Assembly: GCF_000397065.2 (NCBI RefSeq)
Contig: NZ_KE007326.1
Location: 190,591-254,590 of the forward strand
Source of the DNA: Marinobacter lipolyticus SM19
GTDB lineage: Bacteria > Pseudomonadota > Gammaproteobacteria > Pseudomonadales > Oleiphilaceae
Direction of reading: 5' to 3'
Length of the DNA stretch: 64,000 bases
The notes under the pieces are model-generated. The model worked only from the letters and a program-made list of their open reading frames with translations, had not been told where the DNA came from and made no database searches. A program made the translations under genes and the position numbers. Shown here piece by piece: positions 1 to 8,916 of the stretch (positions are counted from its first letter, which is position 1; each line of letters opens with the position of its first letter).

Positions 1-721
1 CCTGTCCACCCACCGCAGCGGAGATGGCGTGGGTCTCGTCTGAAAACACCAGTCCGGCACTGACATCCAACTCCGGTATTCCCGCCCGCTTCTGCCAGCC
101 TTCCCAATCCACTGGCGTCACAGCTACCTGCTGGGGACGAAAGTGAATCAGTGGATGGCTCGGCAGATCCTCCACCCTGGTAAGCCCCAAAAGAGGGCTG
201 CAGGCCGGTATGAAGGTGTTATCAAACAGCTTTTCAGCGACCAGGCCCGGCCAATGACCATCTCCGTAGCGGATCGCCAGATCCGCCGTTACTCCGTCTA
301 ACGTCACCGCTTCGTGTGAGGCATGAATACGCAGGTCAATGTCCGGATGGGTATCCCGCAACATGCATACCCAGGACAACAGCCAGCGCACAGCTACGGC
401 CGGCGTCGTAGAGAGGGTGATTGCCTGGCGCGTTGGCACTGCTTTTAACCGTTCAACAGTGTTGCTGATGTTGTCGAAGGCTAAACCCAACACCTCCTGC
501 AACTCCCTCCCCTGAGGCGTCAGCACCAGCTGTCGGGGTTTGCGAACGAACAGGGCAACGCCTAACGCTTCTTCAAGCCCGCGCACCTGATGGCTGATGG
601 CCGTTGCGGTCACCGACAGTTCCCGGGCGGCCTGCTTGGCACTCTCGTGGCGAGCCGCAGCCTCGAAGGCTCGCAGGGCAGAAAGTGACCGACTGATCGA
701 TGAACTGGTCACAGCGGACAT
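1..721 (-). pseudogene. LysR-family regulator, 5' end lost (and 3' end off window)
   Basis: The minus strand reads as a LysR-type transcription factor of the GcvA-like kind. The winged-helix segment ALRAFEAAARHES...AISHQVRGLEEALG is followed by an effector domain with TTPAVAVRWLL and AIRYGDGHWPG. The frame runs off the left edge, so the last part is not visible. The usual N-terminal residues before ALRAF are absent: homology stops near 686, where sequence of an oppositely oriented azoR-like gene begins. An in-frame ATG at 719-721 lies inside azoR sequence and would give a chimeric N-terminus without a normal promoter. I call it a truncated gene. It could still be expressed as a fusion, but nothing shows a usable ribosome-binding site. 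Confidence 0.75.
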
Positions 722-1139
722 ACTGGTGATTGGCGCACCGTTGTATAACTTCGGCATGCCGGCTGCCCTCAAGGCCTGGGTCGACCAGGTGGTTCGCATG
801 GGCCGGACCGTGGACTATGACCCGTCAACTCCCGAAGACCCATTCACACCGCTGCTCGCAGACCGCCCCCGCCACGCGGTTATTCTCTCGTCTCGCGGTG
901 GCGCGGGATTTGAACCGGGCGCCGAACTGGCACATATGAATCACCTTGAGCCCAGCTTGACCACGGTGCTTGAGTTTATCGGCATCACCGATGTGCACTG
1001 TATTGCCATCGAGAATCAGGAGGAAGGCGGCGACGCGTTGGCGACTTCCGTTGCTGAAGCGGAACGACGGGTGGATGCGCTGGTGGCGCGGTTACAAGGC
1101 ATGTTCCAAACGGCTCCGAAACTTGAGCTTGCGTATTGA
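684..1139 (+). pseudogene. AzoR-like FMN-dependent NADH:quinone/azo reductase, N-terminus deleted
   Basis: Flavodoxin-fold reductase fragment. From residue SDRLIDEL onward it matches the AzoR family: VIGAPLYNFGMPAALKAWVDQ (FMN-contact loop and dimer helix), GRTVDYD, then the ILSSRGG loop and a normal C-terminus. About 80 N-terminal residues, which carry the first beta strand and the phosphate-binding loop for FMN, are missing. Upstream of 684 the frame continues into antisense LysR sequence with no proper start or ribosome-binding site. Intact azoR genes often sit divergent to a LysR regulator, so the arrangement is best read as a deletion across the shared promoter region. Probably non-functional. 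Confidence 0.75.
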
Positions 1140-1163
1140 CCTGCAAAGCCTGAAGCCTGTTTT

Positions 1164-4100
1164 CTATGGAACAATCGAATCCTGGCGCGACTCTGATCCA
1201 CTAGAATCGCGGACCCTGTCCCGGACTTTCTGGATCCATTGGTAGAAGACCGGCACCAGCAACGTCCCCATAATGGTCGCTGCAACCATGCCGCTCAGCA
1301 CAGTAATACCCAGGCTGATGCGGCTGGCTGCGCCGGCACCGCTAGCGAACACAAGTGGCAAAACGCCAAGTACAAAGGAAAGCGCTGTCATCAAGACCGC
1401 ACGAAAACGCAGAACGGCCGCCTTTCTTGCGGCCTCCTCGGTTGAGAGGCCCGATTGCCGAAGCTGCATTGCAAATTCAACAATGAGAATAGCGGTTTTG
1501 GTAGAAAGTCCGATCAACAACACCAGGCCCACCTGGGCGTATACGTTGTTGGCCAGGCCCAGCAGCCACAGCCCGCCCATGGCACCGAACATGGCGAGGG
1601 GAACCGCGCCAATGACCGCCACAGGAAGACTCCAGCTCTCATACTGGGCGACGAGGAACAGGTAAACAAACACGATAGCCAGCAGGAAAATCACTGTGGC
1701 CAGGCTACCCGCCTGTATTTCCTGCAGGCTCTGACCCGCCCAGCTGAACGTATAGCCCTGGGGCAGTTTCTCAGACAGTTTTGCCATGGTCTTGAGCGCA
1801 TCGCCACTGGCAAACCCAGAGGCGGCCTCACCGGACAGAGTTACGGAACGCTTGAGATTGAAATGTTGAATACTTGAAGGTCCCAGAACCGGTTCCAATG
1901 AAGCCAGAGTTGTCAGGGGCACCATGTCGCCTTGCTGATTGCGCACATAGTAAAAGGAAAGATCCTCCGGGGTTTGCCGAAAACTTCCCTCAGCCTGCAA
2001 CAACACCCGGTAGTTTTTGCCGAAGCGGGTGAAGTCATTGACGTAAAGCGAACCAAGTTGGGTTTGTAGAGTGGAGAATATGTCGGAGAGCTGTATGCCC
2101 AACGCCTTGGCCTTATTACGATCCACCTGTAGCAAATACTGAGGAATATTGGCGCGGTAGGTGCTGTAAACCCGGGACAGCGATTCCTGCTGGTTAGCCT
2201 CAAAAATCAGGCCGTTCATGACCTGGGAAAGCTCGGACACATCTCGCCCAAGGTTGTCCTGGAGACGGAAGTCGAACCCTGCCGAGGTGCCCAGTCCCGG
2301 AATGGGCGGTGGGTTGAACACCATCACCTGAGCCTCGGGAACCGTCCATAGGCGAGAAAACAGCCGCGGAATGACCTGCTGCAGCCCTAAATCATCGCTC
2401 TCCCGATTCTCCCAGTCTTTCAACATGACGATCCCCAGGCCGTTATTGGAGTTGGCCCCACCTAAGAGGGAGAACCCGGATACCGTAATAAAATCGGTCA
2501 CGGCTGGATCTTCCAGCACCATGTCAGTCACTTTTTCCAGCACGGCATCGGTTCGTTCAAGCGACGCAGCATCAGGCAACTGCACATCCACAAACAGGAA
2601 TCCCTGATCCTCCGGTGGCACAAACGCCGTCGGCACCGCCTTGAACAGGCCGGCGCCAGCGATGAGGATGGCAACCACTCCGACACCCACCAACGCACCC
2701 TTGCGGAGCAGGCGCGTCACCAGGCTTTTGTAGCCCTTCGTTCCACTGACAATCAACTGTTCAAATGGGCGCAACCAGCGAATGGACTGATCCCCCCCTC
2801 GACCCAGCAGAGAGACACACAGTGCCGGGCTCAGGGTCAAGGCATTAATCGACGAAATGACAACCGCCACCGAAATAGTGACAGAAAACTGCTTGTACAG
2901 CTCACCGGTAATGCCCGGCATAAAGCCCACCGGAACAAACACCGCCAGCAGCACCAGGGTGGTGGCGATCACGGGGCCTGTAACCTCCGCCATGGCTTTG
3001 GTTACCGCCTGGCGGATGGGCAGTTTTTCTTCCTGCAGGATACGTTCAACGTTTTCGATCACCACAATGGCATCGTCAACCACGATGCCTATAGCAAGCA
3101 CCAGACCAAACAGGGTGATGGTATTGATGGAGTAACCCAGCACCGCCATGACCGCAAATGTGCCAATCAGTGAGACAGGAATAGCAATACTGGGAATGAG
3201 GGTCGCTCGCCAGTTTTGCAGGAACAGGAAGACCACCAGGATGACTAATCCGATAGCCTGGAACAAGGTGACGATCACCTCGTCGATCGAGCGGCTGATA
3301 AACTCCGTGGTGTCGTAGAGCACGCTGTAACCGACACCGTCCGGAAACCCCGGTTCGGCATCTGCAACGACCTGTTTCACCCTATCCGCAACCTCAAGCG
3401 CATTGGCATCTGGTAACTGATAGATAACCAGGAACGCCGTATCCTGATTGTTGAGTTTGGCGGTGGAGGCATAGGAGCGGGCTCCCAACTCGATCAGTCC
3501 AACGTCACGAAGACGTACAAACCCACCGTCAGGCTTCGCACGAAGAATGGTCTGGGCAAATTCGTCAGGATCCGACAGCCGTTCACTGCTCTGTATGCTG
3601 TATACAAACTGTTGTCCGGTTGGCACCGGTGGCTGCCCCAGTTTGCCGGCGGCGACAATCTGGTTCTGCTCCCGCAGTGCTGCGGCTACTTCCGCAACGG
3701 TGATGTCGAGAGATGACATGCGCTGAGGATCCAGCCAGACTCGCATGCTGTAATCTTTTGCTCCCATCACCTCTGCGGAGCCAACACCTGGAACGCGCCC
3801 CAGGGCCTCAACCAGATTATTCGAGGCATAGTTGCTTAGAAAGACGCCGTCCAGATCCGGACGGTCGGACGTCAGGTTGATACCCATCAGCATGTTGCCC
3901 GACTGCTTACTGACGATCACGCCCTGCCTTCTGACTTCATCTGGTAAAAATGGCTCGGCCAGCGCAACCCGATTCTGCACATTGACCTGGGCGATATCAG
4001 TATCAATGCCACTTTCGAACGTCAGGGTAATTTTCGCCGTACCGTCGCTGGACGCAGTCGATTCAATATAGATCATGCCCTCAACACCATTGAGCTGCTG

Positions 4101-4301
4101 CTCAATCGGGCGAACAACCGCCTCCTCAACCACCTGGGAGCTGGCACCGGGGAGTGACGCTGATACCTGGATCTGGGGTGGCGCCATATCCGGATACATA
4201 TTGACCGGTAACCCCCGAAGCGCAAGAAGTCCCGCCAGGGTGATCAGAATGGAAATGACGAATGCAAATTTTGGCCGCTGGATAAAGACGCCGCTGATCA
4301 T
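1164..4301 (-). CDS. RND efflux transporter, inner-membrane HAE1 subunit (AcrB/MexB type)
   Basis: A proton-driven inner-membrane pump of 1045 residues, the usual length for hydrophobe/amphiphile RND transporters. It starts with a membrane helix after FIQRPKFAFVIS. It carries the conserved periplasmic start YPDMAPPQIQVSASLPGAS, the double Asp of the proton relay in the fourth helix (GIVVDDAIVVIENVERI) and the relay Lys segment GLSTKTAILIVEF in the tenth. Its start overlaps the stop of the adaptor gene by four bases (ATGA), so the two are translationally coupled. No outer-membrane factor gene is next to it, so the pump presumably borrows a TolC-type channel. Substrates cannot be told from sequence. 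Confidence 0.95.
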   Translation of the reverse strand: MISGVFIQRPKFAFVISILITLAGLLALRGLPVNMYPDMAPPQIQVSASLPGASSQVVEEAVVRPIEQQLNGVEGMIYIESTASSDGTAKITLTFESGIDTDIAQVNVQNRVALAEPFLPDEVRRQGVIVSKQSGNMLMGINLTSDRPDLDGVFLSNYASNNLVEALGRVPGVGSAEVMGAKDYSMRVWLDPQRMSSLDITVAEVAAALREQNQIVAAGKLGQPPVPTGQQFVYSIQSSERLSDPDEFAQTILRAKPDGGFVRLRDVGLIELGARSYASTAKLNNQDTAFLVIYQLPDANALEVADRVKQVVADAEPGFPDGVGYSVLYDTTEFISRSIDEVIVTLFQAIGLVILVVFLFLQNWRATLIPSIAIPVSLIGTFAVMAVLGYSINTITLFGLVLAIGIVVDDAIVVIENVERILQEEKLPIRQAVTKAMAEVTGPVIATTLVLLAVFVPVGFMPGITGELYKQFSVTISVAVVISSINALTLSPALCVSLLGRGGDQSIRWLRPFEQLIVSGTKGYKSLVTRLLRKGALVGVGVVAILIAGAGLFKAVPTAFVPPEDQGFLFVDVQLPDAASLERTDAVLEKVTDMVLEDPAVTDFITVSGFSLLGGANSNNGLGIVMLKDWENRESDDLGLQQVIPRLFSRLWTVPEAQVMVFNPPPIPGLGTSAGFDFRLQDNLGRDVSELSQVMNGLIFEANQQESLSRVYSTYRANIPQYLLQVDRNKAKALGIQLSDIFSTLQTQLGSLYVNDFTRFGKNYRVLLQAEGSFRQTPEDLSFYYVRNQQGDMVPLTTLASLEPVLGPSSIQHFNLKRSVTLSGEAASGFASGDALKTMAKLSEKLPQGYTFSWAGQSLQEIQAGSLATVIFLLAIVFVYLFLVAQYESWSLPVAVIGAVPLAMFGAMGGLWLLGLANNVYAQVGLVLLIGLSTKTAILIVEFAMQLRQSGLSTEEAARKAAVLRFRAVLMTALSFVLGVLPLVFASGAGAASRISLGITVLSGMVAATIMGTLLVPVFYQWIQKVRDRVRDSSGSESRQDSIVP

Positions 4302-5491
4302 TGGTCGGCCTCACCAGCGTCAACGAGCGCACCGGTATCCGGATCAATCTGTTTGGGTACCGGGTTAACGTTAATTCCGGTACGGACTTTCTGCAGTCCT
4401 TCAACAATGACCCTCTCGCCAGCTTTCAGCCCCGATTCTGCCACTACCATCGCGCCCCGGCGCGGCCCGGTTTTGATAAAGCGCTGGATCACTTGCTGCT
4501 GGTCATCAACTAACAGCACAAACTGGCCTTCTATCGTCTCCTGTATGGCGACCTGAGGTGCCAGTATCTTCGCCTCGCCGGCCTGCCCTTCCACATTCAG
4601 GGTCACATACAATCCCGGCAACAGAACGGCACCTGGGTTAGGGAAGACCGCCCTCATGGCAACGGTCCCCGTGCTGGCGTCCGTACTGACATCAGCAAAA
4701 TCCAGCACACCTCTCTCGGAGAATCTTTCTCCATCAGGTAACGTCAGATACAGAGACAGATTACTGACCATGGTTTCGGCAGCGTCCCTTCCTGCTCGCC
4801 GATAACTCACGTAATCCGCTTCATTCAGCTGGAACTCCACGTATATAGGATCGGTCACCAGGATTTCTGTGATGGCGCCGCTGGCTGGGCTGACAACTGT
4901 GCCGACATCGAAGTTCAGTTTTCCTATCCAGCCATCAATGGGGGCTCTTATTTCTGTGTAGCCAAGGTTGTTCGACGCTTTCTGCACGGCGGCTTCCGCC
5001 GCCTTGAAACGCCCTTCGGCAGCGCTGAGACGGTCTTTCAGCTTGTCGAGATCAGCCGCAGAGAGGTGGCCTTTGCCCGCAACCTCTTCACCACGTTTGA
5101 GATTTTTATCCGCCGATTGTAGCTCAGCCCGGGCAGCAGCCAGTTCAGCCTGTGCCTGGCTAAGGTCGGCCCCGACATTGGTATCTTCCAGACGGATCAA
5201 CAGTTGTCCCTGCTCGACTCTGGAACCCTCTTTAAACTGGATTTCCCTGATTTCTGCCTCAATTCGCGCAGAGATATCTGCCTTGGCCGAAGCGGCTGTT
5301 CTGGCAACAAACTCCCGGGATGGCCGCACTTCCGCTTTTTCCAGCACAACTACCGACACAGAAACCGGCGCCGCCTGGGGAGCTTCGGTCGGCTCGGAGC
5401 ACCCAACAATCTGGGCAAGGAAGAGAACGCCAACCAGTATGTGGACAGGTGATTTCCCATAGAGCGGATAAAAGGGACAGAATCGAAACAT
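4298..5491 (-). CDS. RND efflux periplasmic adaptor (membrane fusion lipoprotein)
   Basis: Adaptor that links the RND pump to an outer-membrane channel. The N-terminus has a hydrophobic stretch ending in IVGC, a lipobox, so it is probably a lipid-anchored periplasmic protein. It then shows the order expected for the family: a first lipoyl half (ISARIEAEIREIQFKEGSRV), an alpha-helical coiled-coil hairpin (about residues 105-170, rich in Ala, Glu and Lys), a second lipoyl half (YTEIRAPIDGWIG), and beta-barrel and membrane-proximal domains. I start at ATG 5491 because AAGGAAG lies just upstream; a TTG one codon earlier is possible. It is the first gene of the two-gene pump operon. Confidence 0.93.
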   Translation of the reverse strand: MFRFCPFYPLYGKSPVHILVGVLFLAQIVGCSEPTEAPQAAPVSVSVVVLEKAEVRPSREFVARTAASAKADISARIEAEIREIQFKEGSRVEQGQLLIRLEDTNVGADLSQAQAELAAARAELQSADKNLKRGEEVAGKGHLSAADLDKLKDRLSAAEGRFKAAEAAVQKASNNLGYTEIRAPIDGWIGKLNFDVGTVVSPASGAITEILVTDPIYVEFQLNEADYVSYRRAGRDAAETMVSNLSLYLTLPDGERFSERGVLDFADVSTDASTGTVAMRAVFPNPGAVLLPGLYVTLNVEGQAGEAKILAPQVAIQETIEGQFVLLVDDQQQVIQRFIKTGPRRGAMVVAESGLKAGERVIVEGLQKVRTGINVNPVPKQIDPDTGALVDAGEADQ

Positions 5492-5679
5492 CAATAGTCT
5501 TCCTTGATTGGTTTGTCAGGCCGAGGATGCATGCTCAGGATTGAGTTTAAGAGTAGTCAACCTACCGACGCCTGGCCATTTCTTGGTTAATCCACCGGTT
5601 TAACCTTTACATCCCTATGGTAATTACGCTACATGACAGGAAGCCGACTTCCGATCATCCACGTTTGATGGGCAAAACG

Positions 5680-6195
5680 ATGAAAACTCGATTGACCGTT
5701 CCATTAGCTTTCATGGCATTCTCACTAACCGGCTGCGCCTTTCAGGAAACTCTGAAGAGCGGCACCGAAAATCCGTGTGCCACCCTGAAAAATATCCTGG
5801 CGGATTACCCGGCGGAATTCAGTGCCTATCGAAAAGGCGGCACAGACTTCAGCACGGTGACCATTTACCGCGCGAAAGAAGAACTCATTAAAGGGCATTG
5901 TGAAATCTGGGCCTGGGGCAACGCAGACTCAGCCTACGTATGCACCGTTGGCGCACCAGACCCGGAGGTTGCAGTCACGCGCTACGATCAGGCGGTGGAA
6001 CAGGTATCAAGTTGCCTGGGACCAGAATGGGTATTGGAGGAAGGAGCACGGGAGAGAGATGGCGAGGCTGCCGGGGTGGTAACCCGCCTCAGGTCCCAGG
6101 ACGCCGGGATGCCGGTGGTTTCCGTCCACCATGTCGAGGATCGCTGGCGCAGGTCGGTTTATCTTTACATTGGAAGCCCTGCCCGGGCTTTGTAA
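5680..6195 (+). CDS. Small lipoprotein of unknown function
   Basis: A 171-residue protein starting MKTRLTVPLAFMAFSLTGC, a signal peptide with an LTGC lipobox. The mature part has several cysteines (ENPCAT, GHCEIW, AYVCTVG, SSCLG) but no domain I recognise. Upstream in-frame ATGs at 5617 and 5668 would precede the signal peptide, so I chose 5680. The gene is divergent from the RND operon and convergent with the next lipoprotein gene, so it is probably monocistronic. Function unknown; envelope location is inferred only from the lipobox. Confidence 0.75.
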   Translation: MKTRLTVPLAFMAFSLTGCAFQETLKSGTENPCATLKNILADYPAEFSAYRKGGTDFSTVTIYRAKEELIKGHCEIWAWGNADSAYVCTVGAPDPEVAVTRYDQAVEQVSSCLGPEWVLEEGARERDGEAAGVVTRLRSQDAGMPVVSVHHVEDRWRRSVYLYIGSPARAL

Positions 6196-6209
6196 TCCAG
6201 CACACCAAC

Positions 6210-6237
6210 ATCGGGCGGCCCTCCCTGGACGCCCGAT
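6210..6237. terminator. Hairpin between convergent lipoprotein genes
   Basis: An eight-base perfect stem (ATCGGGCG / CGCCCGAT) with a 12-base loop sits in the 49-base gap between two convergent genes. There is no clear T tract on either side, so it is a weak terminator candidate that could serve both directions. Confidence 0.4.
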
Positions 6238-6244
6238 ACCGCTA

Positions 6245-7612
6245 TCAGATCTGCTTGTAAACGACCTCAGACAGCTGACTTCGATTGCCATCGGTATCGA
6301 GGGTGCGCATGGCAAAATACCAGGTACCTTCACTCAGCTGATCAACCAACAGTTCGTCAACCGAGGCGTCACCAATAGCCAGAGACTGGTCCATCGCGTC
6401 AGCAGAGGTGCCATAGACCACTTCATAACCGGCGATTTCCCCCATGCTGAGGCTGTCACCGTTTTCCCGGGTCAGCGGCGCAGTCCAGCTTAACAGGGCA
6501 GCATCTGCGGGGATGGCGGTGCCAGTGCTACCGGAATCTGTCGTGTCACCTGAGGTGTCTGTACCAGAGCCATCGCCACCGTCAATGGCGCCATCAGATC
6601 CAGACGTTGTTTCTCCCGAGTCAGCGAGACTGGTATCGGACTCGTCGTAAACACCAGCAATAGTCTTGAATCGCTGCACATTACGATTCTCCACCACTGC
6701 AAGTTTCTGGCTGATGATGCTGGAGTCCACCACCAACTGAAGCTCTGATGCCTGCAATGCCGAAGCGGCTACCAGATCTGAAAGGGCCAGGCTTTCACCA
6801 TCACCGGTGATCTGAATCTGGCCGGTGTCAGCAATCTGGGTCGTCATATCACTCAGAACGTGGGAGATGGTGCTCCACTGGGGATTGTCGTTTACCAGTG
6901 CCAGAAAGGCTGCATTGGCAATCGCCACCTGCAGGGCATCGGCGGAGACATCGTTCAATTGATCCAGTTGTGTCAGGTCAGGCGGTGACAAATGGAGAGC
7001 ACCGGCTGACAGCCCAAACCAGTTTTCAACGGTCGTGTAAGCGCCGGCCAGTGCGTCAGGAGACAACCCCTGCAGGTTTCTCTCCGCGACCGCCACCGCA
7101 AGATGGGTCAGTGGTGTCAGATACACTGTTTCGGAAATCAGATCGCCAGCACCACGCAGACTGAACTCACTGTCCAGGCTCAGGGTCTGCCCAAAGACAA
7201 TCGTGCCTCCGCCTGCCTGATCACAGCCGGGAAGGACGTCGCAGACCATGCGGGTTTGCTGGTCAGTTCTGAGCTCAACCAGTGCCCAGCCGTCGGCCTT
7301 GCCCCGCAGCTGCAGCTCGTAACTGCCGTCTTCAGCAGTTCTGACAGTTTTGGCGGCCAACCGATCCAGTGAATAAGTCCCGTCTTTGTCTGCAATCAAA
7401 CGATTGGCCGTGACCATTCCCTGTTGAATGATACCTTTGACAGCCGCACCCGCAACTTTCACCACGGGTTCACCGGTATTGCCGTTTGCCTGCGACTGTG
7501 CGGCTGCTTCACTATCACTACCGGAGCCACCTGAACCGCAACCCGCTAGCAGAACCACCGCAGGAACCAATAGCAGCCCTTGCCTCGATATTTTTTTGCC
7601 GCGATATGACAT
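6245..7612 (-). CDS. Lipoprotein with C-terminal fibronectin type III-like domain
   Basis: A 455-residue secreted lipoprotein. The N-terminus ends its signal peptide with VVLLAGC. A Gly/Ser-rich stretch follows, then a central region of about 270 residues that I do not recognise (it contains a VKGIIQQGMV repeat-like start, as in some bacterial surface lipoproteins). Next comes a linker of Ser, Gly, Thr and Asp (about residues 325-365) and finally a fibronectin type III-like domain (LSWTAPLTRENGD, GYEVVYGTS, TWYFAMRTLDTDGNRS). I chose ATG 7612 because it gives a normal signal peptide; earlier TTG/GTG codons are possible. It lies just past the end of the Tad operon on the same strand but about 290 bases away, so co-transcription is doubtful. 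A surface or matrix role is a guess. Confidence 0.75.
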   Translation of the reverse strand: MSYRGKKISRQGLLLVPAVVLLAGCGSGGSGSDSEAAAQSQANGNTGEPVVKVAGAAVKGIIQQGMVTANRLIADKDGTYSLDRLAAKTVRTAEDGSYELQLRGKADGWALVELRTDQQTRMVCDVLPGCDQAGGGTIVFGQTLSLDSEFSLRGAGDLISETVYLTPLTHLAVAVAERNLQGLSPDALAGAYTTVENWFGLSAGALHLSPPDLTQLDQLNDVSADALQVAIANAAFLALVNDNPQWSTISHVLSDMTTQIADTGQIQITGDGESLALSDLVAASALQASELQLVVDSSIISQKLAVVENRNVQRFKTIAGVYDESDTSLADSGETTSGSDGAIDGGDGSGTDTSGDTTDSGSTGTAIPADAALLSWTAPLTRENGDSLSMGEIAGYEVVYGTSADAMDQSLAIGDASVDELLVDQLSEGTWYFAMRTLDTDGNRSQLSEVVYKQI

Positions 7613-7910
7613 ATTTTGCACCAATTTATTGACAATCTGGGCAAATCATATCGTGGGATTTTTCGGTTATTTGCGCTCTGGTTCCCTATTTTTCACGGCC
7701 ATTTCGTCAAGAAGTTGGCGCTTACACTCACAAACACAATGACATCGACTGTAACCATATGACAGATGGCAGGGTCGCCGCCAAGACTTTGTTTTAAAAA
7801 GGTAATCAAGACATTTAGGAGAGAGGTTCCGGAGAGGGACAGGACGGAGAGAACGAATCCCCCCGCCGCCGCATTACAAAATTAAACAGCGAAATTGCAC
7901 GCCAAACTGA

Positions 7911-8885
7911 TTACTCACGTGCAATCAACCGTCGTACCTGCTCGAGATTCTCGTTGGATGTCACGTGGTAGCTGGGAGACGCCTTGGCGGCTTTCTGGAA
8001 GAATGCCTCAGCCTGTCGATAATCCTCTTCAGCCATACGGATGTAGCCCATGGTATTCAACGCGTCAGCTTCGCTCATTACCTTCGCGAACGCATCCAAC
8101 GCTTCGTCATAGCGCTCCAGCCGGGTATATAACTGGCCAAGATTTCGCCAGGTACGCTCGTGTCCGGGGGCAAGGCCAAGTGCGGTCTGGTACTGCCCTT
8201 CTGCCCGATCCCAGTGACCAATAAGATAATAGGAATATCCAAGGTTGTTATGGAGCTTGACGTTGCGGGGAGCCAGTAGGAGCGCCCTGTCGTAATAGCT
8301 CCGGGCTTCGGTGAAGTCGCCACGCAAGTCCGCCATGATGCCCAGGGCATTCAATGCCTGCCAGCGGTTACTATCAGCTTCGACCGCCTGTTCCAGCATA
8401 CTCCGGGCCTGATCGTATTCCCGCTGCTTCATCATCATCAGCCCCAGGCCTTCAAGGGCACCGGGGTGCGTGGCGTCCTGTTCAAGTGCCAGACGAAAGG
8501 CAGTGGCAGCCTTGTTATTCGCTTCCTTGTGGAGATTGATAGCGCCGATTTTGTAGAAGGTATCAGCATTATCAGGGTCCAGTTCCAGAGAGCGGATGTA
8601 CTCGAACACGGCTTCGTCCACCTTGCCGCGCCGGTATGCCGCATCGCCCCTTGCGATCGCTTCCTCTGCCGACTCTACGGGCATCAGAGTGGAAAAGGTC
8701 AGCTCTGATGCGCCCTCGTAGAGTTCCGTGTAGCTACTGCCGGATTTAATGGCCGGGTTACCGGCGCAACCGGCTAGGAATAGTGCCGTGAGAATGACCC
8801 CCACTCCCGCCTGTTTTTTCAAGCAATGCCAGCCGGCAACTCGACTACTCCGATACTCTTCCTTTGTATGCTGATATGCCGTCAT
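7911..8885 (-). CDS. tadD: TadD, TPR pilotin-like lipoprotein of the Tad pilus
   Basis: A 324-residue lipoprotein with signal peptide ending LFLAGC and tandem tetratricopeptide repeats filling the rest (AIARGDAAYRRGKVDEAV, DTFYKIGAINLHKE, PGALEGLGLMMMKQREYDQA, VKLHNNLGYSYYLIGHWDRA and others). In Tad systems TadD supports assembly of the RcpA secretin at the outer membrane. I place the start at ATG 8885, preceded by GAGGA; an upstream in-frame start at 8948 would run into tadC and delay the signal peptide. It is the last gene of the Tad operon and begins about 30 bases after tadC ends. An AACAATAA motif sits right before its ribosome-binding site. Confidence 0.88.
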   Translation of the reverse strand: MTAYQHTKEEYRSSRVAGWHCLKKQAGVGVILTALFLAGCAGNPAIKSGSSYTELYEGASELTFSTLMPVESAEEAIARGDAAYRRGKVDEAVFEYIRSLELDPDNADTFYKIGAINLHKEANNKAATAFRLALEQDATHPGALEGLGLMMMKQREYDQARSMLEQAVEADSNRWQALNALGIMADLRGDFTEARSYYDRALLLAPRNVKLHNNLGYSYYLIGHWDRAEGQYQTALGLAPGHERTWRNLGQLYTRLERYDEALDAFAKVMSEADALNTMGYIRMAEEDYRQAEAFFQKAAKASPSYHVTSNENLEQVRRLIARE

Positions 8886-8898
8886 GGTAAATCCTCGG

Positions 8899-8906
8899 TT
8901 ATTGTT
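8899..8906 (-). promoter_or_regulatory. AANAANAA motif before tadD
   Basis: On the mRNA strand the sequence reads AACAATAA immediately 5' of the GAGGA ribosome-binding site of tadD. This exactly fits the AANAANAA motif bound by Hfq/Crc in Pseudomonas catabolite repression. Binding here is inference. Confidence 0.3.
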
Positions 8907-8916
8907 GTGGATGTGA

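Noticed and set aside
1164-5491. RND pump without an outer-membrane channel gene considered as a broken operon
   Set aside because: Two-gene RND operons that borrow TolC are common; both genes are full length.
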